Positions 1 to 6,397 of a stretch of DNA of 9,900 nucleotides are shown here, piece by piece. Positions within the stretch are counted from its first letter, which is position 1, and each line of letters opens with the position of its first letter. The position numbers and the translations under genes are program-made. The stretch comes from an uncultured Candidatus Melainabacteria bacterium (GTDB taxonomy: Bacteria > Cyanobacteriota > Vampirovibrionia > Gastranaerophilales > Gastranaerophilaceae): positions 1 through 9,900 of the forward strand of contig CAKVJR010000063.1 in the NCBI GenBank assembly GCA_934754855.1. The letters run 5' to 3'. Under the pieces are notes generated by a model. It saw only the letters and a list, made by a program, of their open reading frames with translations, did no database searches and was not told where the DNA came from.

Positions 1-76
1 TGACCGAAATCGAACGTCTTTCTACCGAAAGAGTCAAAACAGGCGTTCCGCTCGGTACACACATCATTAACCCGTT
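1..76 (+). pseudogene. leuS: leuS editing-domain fragment, second diverged copy
   Basis: Reading codons from base 3 gives TEIERLSTERV followed by KTGVPLGTHIINP, a stretch of the LeuRS CP1 editing domain. The same stretch occurs inside the main leuS copy at 480-555. Aligned base by base, the 76 bases differ at about 14 positions, yet only one amino acid changes (Thr here, Asn there), so nearly all differences are silent. That is the pattern of two functional leuS alleles from related genomes, not of a recent tandem duplication. The frame here (codons at 3, 6, 9...) differs from that of the main leuS body (codons at 74, 77...) and runs into TAA at 120-122. The fragment therefore cannot be read through into leuS as a fusion. 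The sequence departs from the editing-domain copy at about 76/77. Whether this is an assembly chimera or a real rearrangement cannot be decided from the window. Confidence 0.85.
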
Positions 77-2095
77 AACTGGTGTCCGAAATGCGCAACG
101 GTTCTCGCTAACGAACAGGTAATCGACGGCAAATGCTGGAGATGCGATTCTGTTGCGGAAAAGAAACATCTTTCACAATGGTTTTTGAAAATTACGGAAT
201 ATGCAGACAGACTTTTGCAAGATTTGGACAAACTCGACGGTTGGCCGGACAGAGTTAAATTGATGCAAAAGAATTGGATTGGCAAATCTCACGGTACGAT
301 TTTGAAATTCAAGGTCAAAGAAATCGAAGGGCTTGAAATTCCTGTTTATACAACTCGTCCCGACACTGTTTTCGGTATTACATATCTCGTCGTTGCTCCC
401 GAATACAAGGACATTGACAAGTTGACAACTCCCGAAAACGCTGAAGCAGTTAAACAATATCGTGAAAATGCTTCAAGAATGACTGAAATTGAACGTCTTT
501 CAAACGAAAGAGTTAAAACGGGTGTTCCTTTGGGAACTCACATTATCAACCCGTTTAACGGCGAAGAAAGTGAAATTTGGGTTGCCGATTATGCATTGGT
601 AGATTACGGAACAGGGGCTGTAATGGCTGTTCCTGCCCACGATGAAAGAGATTATGCTTTCGCTAAAAAATACGGCAAGACAATCAAGAGAGTCATCGAT
701 AATTCCGATAATCCGAATGTTTCTCTTGAAGAGAATGCTTATGTTGACCCCGGAGTGCTTGTAAACTCGGGTAAATTCACGGGCATGAAGAACGAAGATG
801 CGAAAAAGGCTATCACTGAATATGCTGAAGAACAAGGTTTCGGTAAGGCGACAACTCAGTTCAGACTTCGTGATTGGTTGATTTCAAGACAAAGATATTG
901 GGGTGCTCCAATCCCTGTAATTAATTGTCCTCATTGCGGAATCGTTCCTGTACCCGAGGAAGATTTGCCGGTATTATTGCCGAAAGATGTTGATTTTTCG
1001 GTTAAAGGTCGTTCACCTTTGACAACGTCAGAAACGTTTATGCACACGAAATGCCCTGTTTGCGGAGCAGATGCTGAACGTGAATCTGATACTATGGATA
1101 CATTTATGTGTTCAAATTGGTATTATTACCGTTATTTGGACGCTCATAACGATAAAGAACCGTTCTCAAAAGAGGCAACGGATTATTGGTCACCTGTTGA
1201 TCAATATGTCGGCGGTATTGAACACGCAATTTTGCACTTGCTTTATGCAAGATTTTTCACAAAAGCAATTCACGACCTCGGAATTACAAGCGTTGATGAA
1301 CCTTTCAAAAACCTTTTAACCCAAGGTATGGTTTTGAAAGACGGTTCTAAGATGTCAAAATCTAAGGGAAATACGGTTGACCCTGATGATATTTACAGAA
1401 ATTACGGTGCAGATACCGCAAGATTGTTTATCTTGTCCGATTCACCTCCGGGACGTGATTTTGATTGGACAGATGCAGGTGTTGAAGGCTGTTTCAAATT
1501 TGTAAACAGACTTTGGAGAATGTTTATGCTCAATCGTGAAAATATTATTGTTGACTATAAACTTCCTGACATCAAAGAACTTTCAAAAGAAAACAATAAT
1601 CTTGTCAGACAAACTCACATTGCGATTAAGAAAATTACTCAAGATATTAATGACGAGTTCCAATTCAATACGGTTATTTCTCAATATCGTGAATTTACGA
1701 ACACAATTTACGATTATATGAACAAAAAGACTGAAATGAATGAACAAGACAAGAATGTTTTGAGTTTCGCATTGTTTACAATGTTGAAGATGATTTCTCC
1801 CGTTGTTCCTTATATGAGTGAAGAAATCGGCGATATCATCGGATTGAAAGAGTCAATTCACGATGCTGAATGGCCTGAATTTGACGAAAATCTTGCGAAA
1901 ATGAGTGCGATTACGGTTGTAACTCAAATCAACGGCAAATTGAAAGATAAACTTGAAGTTGACGCTGATATCAGCAAGGAAGAACTTGAAAAACTTGCAC
2001 TTTCGAGTGAAAAAATCAAATCATTACTTGAAGGAAAACAAGTTGTTAAAGTTATTGTTGTTCCCAATAAATTGGTCAACATTGTTGTAAAATAA
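74..2095 (+). CDS. leuS: Leucine-tRNA ligase (LeuRS), 5'-truncated in this window
   Basis: Leucyl-tRNA synthetase is a cytoplasmic class Ia enzyme that charges tRNA-Leu with leucine and hydrolyses mischarged products. The frame is open from 71 and is recognisable from VNWCPKC at 74. Features in order are: a ZN1-like zinc site with Cys codons at 83, 92, 134 and 143; the CP1 editing domain with TTRPDT (350-367) and GTGAVMAVPAHDERD (608-652); the catalytic-core stretch RDWLISRQRYWG; further Cys pairs at 926/935 and 1052/1061; the KMSKS loop (1349-1363); the anticodon-binding helical domain; and the small C-terminal domain ending in NIVVK and TAA. About 674 codons are present, against roughly 800-870 for the family. 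About 150 N-terminal residues, including the HIGH motif, are missing. An in-frame TAA at 68-70 and the foreign leuS piece before it show that the break is at the left junction. An in-frame TTG at 185 is internal and is not a real start. The body looks intact and under normal constraint. Confidence 0.93.
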   Translation, partial: VNWCPKCATVLANEQVIDGKCWRCDSVAEKKHLSQWFLKITEYADRLLQDLDKLDGWPDRVKLMQKNWIGKSHGTILKFKVKEIEGLEIPVYTTRPDTVFGITYLVVAPEYKDIDKLTTPENAEAVKQYRENASRMTEIERLSNERVKTGVPLGTHIINPFNGEESEIWVADYALVDYGTGAVMAVPAHDERDYAFAKKYGKTIKRVIDNSDNPNVSLEENAYVDPGVLVNSGKFTGMKNEDAKKAITEYAEEQGFGKATTQFRLRDWLISRQRYWGAPIPVINCPHCGIVPVPEEDLPVLLPKDVDFSVKGRSPLTTSETFMHTKCPVCGADAERESDTMDTFMCSNWYYYRYLDAHNDKEPFSKEATDYWSPVDQYVGGIEHAILHLLYARFFTKAIHDLGITSVDEPFKNLLTQGMVLKDGSKMSKSKGNTVDPDDIYRNYGADTARLFILSDSPPGRDFDWTDAGVEGCFKFVNRLWRMFMLNRENIIVDYKLPDIKELSKENNNLVRQTHIAIKKITQDINDEFQFNTVISQYREFTNTIYDYMNKKTEMNEQDKNVLSFALFTMLKMISPVVPYMSEEIGDIIGLKESIHDAEWPEFDENLAKMSAITVVTQINGKLKDKLEVDADISKEELEKLALSSEKIKSLLEGKQVVKVIVVPNKLVNIVVK

Positions 2096-2107
2096 AATAA
2101 TGAAAAT

Positions 2108-2142
2108 CAGGGTTTCGCTTTTTGGGCGGAACTCTGTTTTTT
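2108..2142 (+). terminator. Rho-independent terminator after leuS
   Basis: An 11-base arm, CAGGGTTTCGC (2108-2118), pairs with GCGGAACTCTG (2126-2136) through nine Watson-Crick pairs and two G-U pairs. The loop is 7 nt and is followed directly by six T (2137-2142). It lies 12 bp after the leuS stop codon. The T run touches the Shine-Dalgarno GGAG of the next gene, so the downstream gene depends on read-through or on a promoter I could not place. Confidence 0.8.
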
Positions 2143-2146
2143 GGAG
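2143..2146 (+). promoter_or_regulatory. Shine-Dalgarno for the first radical SAM gene
   Basis: GGAG lies 6 nt before ATG at 2153. It decides the start: an in-frame TTG at 2141 overlaps the terminator T run and would precede the ribosome binding site, so it is rejected. The site abuts the terminator's T tract. A transcript folded into that hairpin would leave the ribosome binding site just outside the stem. Confidence 0.8.
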
Positions 2147-2152
2147 AAATTT

Positions 2153-3142
2153 ATGAAATTCAAATGTTGTAAACACCTTTTGCACAGTATGACCTTCATG
2201 TTGAAGAACATCAAGACTTGTAACGAACTCAACGGTGGCGAGATTTTTTATTCTTACGATAAAGAAAAGCAGCCGCCTGATTGTGATGATATGATGAGAA
2301 GACGCAACCAAATCATTGAAAATTGCAAAAAAGGTATTTATCCTGAGGTATGTTCTGATTGTCCGCAGTTTGTGGAAAATGATTGGGAAGACAATCAACA
2401 GATAACGAAGTTGAGTTTGTTCCATTGGCTTCATTGCAATTGTGAGTGTGAATATTGTTTTCAGGCTCCTTACAGAAAAAAATTCACGGATAAAGTCCAA
2501 AAGTCTAAATATTTTGATGCATATCCGATAGTTAAAGATTTGCACGAAAAAGGTTATTTGGCACCTGCTGACAAGTTTGAGTTTGAAATTGGCGGTGGTG
2601 AAGTTGCCATTTTGTCTGAATTTCCGCAGTTGATGGACGTTATGTTGGAACACGGATTTTTCTACTGTTACGTAATGTCTTCGGGGATTGCGTATTCGGA
2701 AACGATTGCCAAAATGCTGCAAACTCCGAAAACAAGATTTTCTGTCACAATTTCAGCAGGTTCGAGAGAAGTTTTCAAACGAATTAAAAAACGGGATAAA
2801 TTTGAACAGGTCAAAGAAAATCTCAGGAAATATATTTCTCAGGCTGTCGATAAAAATAATATCGGCGTCAGATATATTATTGATGAGGGTTATAACGATA
2901 CTGAGCAGGATATTCAGGATTGGCTCGATACTTGCGAGGAAATCGGAGCAACAAGTTTGGAAATTTGTTTGGATTTCTGTCGGGGCTTTGAAAAGAAAAA
3001 AGGTGAGCCTTATTCGCCAAAATTAAAGGAATTGGTCGATTATTTCGTTCGTGAATGCGAGGATAGAAATAAGAACGAACGAAGATTTTATTATTCTATC
3101 GACAGAACTTCTCAAATGATTTTGGATAGAGGGCATTATTGA
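2153..3142 (+). CDS. Radical SAM protein with Cys-rich N-terminal extension
   Basis: The product is 329 residues, starting MKFKCCKH. The radical SAM cluster motif CX3CX2C is present as C95-X3-C99-X2-C102 (CNCECEYC, with an extra Cys at 97), where three Cys bind the [4Fe-4S] cluster that cleaves S-adenosylmethionine. It is followed by a GGE motif (residues 148-150) for SAM amine binding, in an alternating strand/helix pattern that continues to about residue 270. Unusually, about 90 residues precede the core and hold Cys at 5, 6, 23, 44, 58, 67 and 70. These include CSDC (67-70) after NCKKGIYPEV, a pattern that resembles the auxiliary Fe-S (SPASM/twitch) segment normally found after the core. 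No comparable Cys cluster follows the core. The radical SAM assignment is seen directly; the auxiliary cluster is inferred. The substrate is unknown, and no precursor peptide, methyltransferase or transporter gene adjoins it. The gene is separated from leuS by a terminator and ends at a bidirectional one, so it may be a single-gene unit. No signal peptide or membrane segment is visible. Confidence 0.85.
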   Translation: MKFKCCKHLLHSMTFMLKNIKTCNELNGGEIFYSYDKEKQPPDCDDMMRRRNQIIENCKKGIYPEVCSDCPQFVENDWEDNQQITKLSLFHWLHCNCECEYCFQAPYRKKFTDKVQKSKYFDAYPIVKDLHEKGYLAPADKFEFEIGGGEVAILSEFPQLMDVMLEHGFFYCYVMSSGIAYSETIAKMLQTPKTRFSVTISAGSREVFKRIKKRDKFEQVKENLRKYISQAVDKNNIGVRYIIDEGYNDTEQDIQDWLDTCEEIGATSLEICLDFCRGFEKKKGEPYSPKLKELVDYFVRECEDRNKNERRFYYSIDRTSQMILDRGHY

Positions 3143-3162
3143 TTTTTAAACAATTTTTCAAC

Positions 3163-3193
3163 AAAAAAGCGGAACTTTTCATTCCGCTTTTTA
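3163..3193. terminator. Bidirectional intrinsic terminator
   Basis: GCGGAA (3169-3174) pairs perfectly with TTCCGC (3182-3187) around a 7-nt loop. The stem is flanked by an A run on the left (3163-3168) and a T run on the right (3188-3192). On the plus strand it is a stem followed by T's, ending the radical SAM transcript. On the minus strand the A run becomes a T run, ending the SNF2 transcript. It sits midway in the 69-bp gap between the two convergent genes. Confidence 0.9.
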
Positions 3194-3211
3194 TTTTGTC
3201 TTTTGAATTTT

Positions 3212-6200
3212 TTACGAAAGAGTGAAAATGTTGTAAATTTCTTCGTCCGTAAGGTCTGTAATGGTTTTTTCACCCTCAAATACAGCCATATTAACGAGTT
3301 CTTTCTTCTTTTTAATCATTTCGTCAATTTTTTCTTCAAACGTACCAAGCGTAATGAGTCTGTGAACCATTACGTTGTTTTTCTGTCCAATACGGTAAGT
3401 ACGGTCGGTTGCTTGATCTTCAACCGCAGGGTTCCACCAAAGGTCATAGTGAATAACGTTTGTTGCGTTTGTGAGGTTAAGACCCGTTCCGCCTGCCTTT
3501 AACGACAAAATCATAATCTTGCTTTCGTCATCTTCTTGGAATTGTTTGAGCATTGCCTCACGTTGTGCCGTGTTCAAAGAACCGTGGAAGAATAACGGAG
3601 TTGTTTGAAGTTCGTTTTCTACAATCGGGACAAGGATTTTGCCCATTTCTTTGTATTGCGTAAAGACGACAGATTTTTCTTTATTTTGAATAATTCCGTC
3701 AAGAACAGAGATGAATTTGTCGCATTTTCCTGAAACATCTTTTGTCATTTCTCCCGATTTTTTGTATTGGTACGGGTGGTTGCAAATTTGTTTCAACGCC
3801 GTAATAAGTTTGAAAATCATACCTCGACGGTTGATGCCTTGTGCCTCTGAAATTTGCCCCATTATACTGTTTAAAGTGCTTTCGTAAAGGGCAGCCTGCG
3901 TCTTTGAAAGGTAACAGTATTCGTCAAGAACGACTTTTTCCGGCAAATCGCTGATGACGCTCTTGTCGGTTTTAAGACGTCTTAAAACAAAAGGTGAAAT
4001 TGAAAGTTTGAGTTTTTCCGCTCTGTTTGTTTGTTTGAATTTTTCAATCGGAACGGCATAACGTTTTTGAAACTCTCTGATAGTGCCGAGATAGCCCTTG
4101 TTGATGAAGTCAAAAATACTCCAAAGTTCTGTTAATCTGTTTTCAACAGGGGTACCTGTCATTGCAACCTTGTATTCTGCCTTTAACGACTTAACTGCAA
4201 GTGTTTGCGACGTATCGGGGTTTTTGATGTTTTGGGCTTCGTCGATGATTAACATACCCCAAGATTTTTTCTTGATTTCTTCAATATCTATTCTCAAGAC
4301 CGCAAATGTCGTAATGATAATGTCTGCTTTTTCGTCGATTTTACGTTCGGGACCGTGGTAAACAGAAACATTTAAACTCGGAGCAAAACCGTTAAGTTCC
4401 TTGACCCAGTTACCGAGCAAAGTTGTCGGACATACAACGAGGACTTGACCTTTGATACGATTTTCTTCTTTCAATTTCAAGATTAAACTGATAACCTGAA
4501 TTGTTTTACCAAGACCCATATCGTCTGCGATACAAGTTCCGAAGCCTTTGATAGTGTTTGTATATAACCATCTCAAGCCGTTTTCCTGATAAGGTCGCAA
4601 ATGAGCCTTTAAACCTTCAGGCGGTGTAACTTCCTGAACTTTTGTTAAATCTTTCAAAATGTTTGCAAATGCACTGTCATAGTCAAATTCGTAATCTTTT
4701 ACATTGCCTGAAAGTGCTGCGTGCAAGAGTTCCGCACGAGTCATATTTTCAATTGTCGGGTTCTTAACCTTGTCAATGAGGGCTTTTGCTTCATCTTGCT
4801 CAATAAGAATGTACATATTTTTGTATGCAACAAGTCCTTTTGAATTTTTTGTAAGTTCTTCAAATTCTTCGACAGAGATTTTTTCGTCCCCGATGGCGAT
4901 TTTGTAATCGAACTCGAAAATATTTTTCAAATTCATACTGTTTGCACCGAAGTTCAAAAGTTCCTCCAATTCGGCTTCTCGACCTGCCTTGACTCGAGCG
5001 TTGATTGATGCTCGAGGAACAACGATATTGCCGAAATCTTCCGGTAAAATAAGTTCAATACCCGCTTTATTCAAGTAATATGCGGTATTTGCCATAATCT
5101 TGTAAACTTCGTTGACATTCATTTTTAATTTGAAGTCATTTTCTTCTTCAAACAAAGTTTCAAGTTCGGGATAGTATTTGAGTGCATAATTGAGTTGTTT
5201 TTCGATGATAGAAACGACAAATTCCGACGATTTGTCAAAAATTGTTTCTCTGTCTTCGTAAAGAACTTCAATCGGCAATATTTCAGGATTTTTCTCGTCA
5301 GTTTTGTTTTTAATTGTCACGGTCAAAACGAAATCCTCGTCCGTAATTTTTGAAATGTTCAAAACGGGAACGATGTCGTATTTTCCGATATAAATTTCAT
5401 CGAGCCAATCCGAAATAGCCGTTGCGATGTCTGTTGAACGAATGAAACGCTTTTGTTGCAAAGGTTTCATGAAATACATCGCTGCTTTATAGTCTTTGAA
5501 TTTTGAAATTTTCAAACCGATATATTTGAAAATAATGTAATTGATATAATTATCAATCAAAAAATCTTTTGTTTTCTTAATTTCTGAACATTTTGTAAAA
5601 TCGATTGAGTTGATTTTCTTTAGTGATTCCGCAAGTTCGGACGTGAACGAAAAGAGTTCGTATTTTACAGAGAAAAGTTTGTCCGATTTAATGATTTTCG
5701 GAATGAAATAGAGTTTTTGTACCGCTTTAAGGACAAATTGCGTTAAATTGTTGAAAGCAAGATAAGATTCCGTCAAATCCTCATTATGCTCAACGTCTGC
5801 AAAGCAGGTGAAATATTCCCAAAGAATTTCGAGTGGAATTGCGTATCCGTACTGTTCTTCTCCGTGAATAACCTTTGTTTTCGGGACAAATCTGTAAAGT
5901 GAACCTTTAGATTTTAACCAAAAATCGAAATTATTTTTCGGGTAAACAAAAACCATAGGTTTTTTATTTTCTTCATACAAATAAAAATCAGTGTTTCTCA
6001 AAATTGAAACAGGTTGGTTAAATGTACCCTCAAATTCGTCTTCGACAACATCGTAAATCGTGCTGAGAGTAAGACGAAAGTCTTTCTTTTCCATTCCTGC
6101 GGGATTTTCCGTCAAGTTTTGAAAAAGTGCTTCAATATTATTTTTTTTGAACGAATAAGTGTGATGTTCAGGTTCTTTAGGGGCTTCTTCTTCCTCGAAA

Positions 6201-6265
6201 TCTTCATCTTCCTCTAATTCTTCATCATAATTATCAAACAGTAGTATATTATCTTGTAAATCCAT
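3212..6265 (-). CDS. SNF2-family DNA-dependent ATPase (Swi2/Snf2 'helicase')
   Basis: The product is 1017 residues. It is a superfamily 2 ATPase of the SNF2 class, cytoplasmic, expected to translocate on double-stranded DNA and remodel DNA-protein complexes rather than unwind strands. The ATPase core occupies roughly the C-terminal 460 residues. Its motifs are LRPYQENGLRWL, then Walker A DDMGLGKT (near residue 585), Walker B/motif II DEAQ (near 675), motif III TGTPVEN, the helicase C lobe with SVVFTQY and KAGGTGLNL, and motif VI QATDRTYRIGQ (near 950). All catalytic motifs look intact. The N-terminal ~550 residues carry no motif I recognise, apart from a very acidic stretch at residues 11-27; the part just before the core resembles the SNF2-associated region of other bacterial members. 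No SWIM zinc-finger Cys pattern was seen, and the N-terminus does not look like RapA, so I do not assign that symbol. The start is ATG at 6265, with GAGG 5 nt upstream; an in-frame TTG at 6292 falls on the -10 box and is rejected. The cellular role is unknown. Confidence 0.92.
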   Translation of the reverse strand: MDLQDNILLFDNYDEELEEDEDFEEEEAPKEPEHHTYSFKKNNIEALFQNLTENPAGMEKKDFRLTLSTIYDVVEDEFEGTFNQPVSILRNTDFYLYEENKKPMVFVYPKNNFDFWLKSKGSLYRFVPKTKVIHGEEQYGYAIPLEILWEYFTCFADVEHNEDLTESYLAFNNLTQFVLKAVQKLYFIPKIIKSDKLFSVKYELFSFTSELAESLKKINSIDFTKCSEIKKTKDFLIDNYINYIIFKYIGLKISKFKDYKAAMYFMKPLQQKRFIRSTDIATAISDWLDEIYIGKYDIVPVLNISKITDEDFVLTVTIKNKTDEKNPEILPIEVLYEDRETIFDKSSEFVVSIIEKQLNYALKYYPELETLFEEENDFKLKMNVNEVYKIMANTAYYLNKAGIELILPEDFGNIVVPRASINARVKAGREAELEELLNFGANSMNLKNIFEFDYKIAIGDEKISVEEFEELTKNSKGLVAYKNMYILIEQDEAKALIDKVKNPTIENMTRAELLHAALSGNVKDYEFDYDSAFANILKDLTKVQEVTPPEGLKAHLRPYQENGLRWLYTNTIKGFGTCIADDMGLGKTIQVISLILKLKEENRIKGQVLVVCPTTLLGNWVKELNGFAPSLNVSVYHGPERKIDEKADIIITTFAVLRIDIEEIKKKSWGMLIIDEAQNIKNPDTSQTLAVKSLKAEYKVAMTGTPVENRLTELWSIFDFINKGYLGTIREFQKRYAVPIEKFKQTNRAEKLKLSISPFVLRRLKTDKSVISDLPEKVVLDEYCYLSKTQAALYESTLNSIMGQISEAQGINRRGMIFKLITALKQICNHPYQYKKSGEMTKDVSGKCDKFISVLDGIIQNKEKSVVFTQYKEMGKILVPIVENELQTTPLFFHGSLNTAQREAMLKQFQEDDESKIMILSLKAGGTGLNLTNATNVIHYDLWWNPAVEDQATDRTYRIGQKNNVMVHRLITLGTFEEKIDEMIKKKKELVNMAVFEGEKTITDLTDEEIYNIFTLS

Positions 6266-6270
6266 TTTTG

Positions 6271-6274
6271 CCTC
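6271..6274 (-). promoter_or_regulatory. Shine-Dalgarno for the SNF2 gene
   Basis: On the minus strand, GAGG is followed by 5 nt and then ATG at 6265. It selects this ATG over the in-frame TTG nine codons upstream (6292), which overlaps the putative -10 element. Confidence 0.75.
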
Positions 6275-6291
6275 AAACAATATGATAAACA

Positions 6292-6300
6292 ATTATAGCA
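6292..6300 (-). promoter_or_regulatory. Extended -10 promoter of the SNF2 gene
   Basis: On the minus strand the sequence reads TGCTATAAT, a perfect TATAAT box preceded by the TGN extended -10 element. The region 17 bp upstream is AT-rich but has no good TTGACA match, as is usual when the extended -10 compensates. Transcription would start near 6285, giving a leader of about 20 nt that just holds the Shine-Dalgarno. This is a consensus match only. Confidence 0.55.
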
Positions 6301-6333
6301 AAATTTTTGAGGGTTGAATTAACTTTTTCGATT

Positions 6334-6362
6334 TTTATAAATTTTTTTTTACATTTTATAAT
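6334..6362 (+). promoter_or_regulatory. Putative sigma-70-type promoter of uvrC
   Basis: There is a perfect TATAAT at 6357-6362 and a TTTATA (4 of 6 to TTGACA) at 6334-6339, separated by 17 bp. The spacer contains nine consecutive T's (6342-6350). Transcription would begin near 6369, about 30 nt before the uvrC ATG. The region is so AT-rich that chance matches are likely. The spacing and position relative to the gene are the main support. Confidence 0.45.
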
Positions 6363-6397
6363 TTGCCAAGAGTGTAAAATCGGGTTAAAATTCAAGT

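Noticed and set aside
185..187. TTG as the start of a 636-residue leuS
   Set aside because: The frame remains open upstream to 71 and encodes conserved LeuRS sequence (NWCPKC, NEQVIDGKCWRC). The TTG is an internal Leu codon, and the true start is missing from the window.
500..835. Minus-strand 111-residue ORF and similar short ORFs inside leuS and the SNF2 gene
   Set aside because: They fall entirely within well-supported genes in other frames, with no ribosome binding site or family motif.
2024..2722. 232-residue minus-strand ORF
   Set aside because: It lies antisense to the leuS end and the first radical SAM gene, crosses the terminator, and has no recognisable motif. It is a shadow of constrained coding on the other strand.
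6298..6397. LexA-like or other palindromic operator between SNF2 and uvrC
   Set aside because: Only AT-rich runs were found; no symmetric repeat long enough to distinguish from chance.
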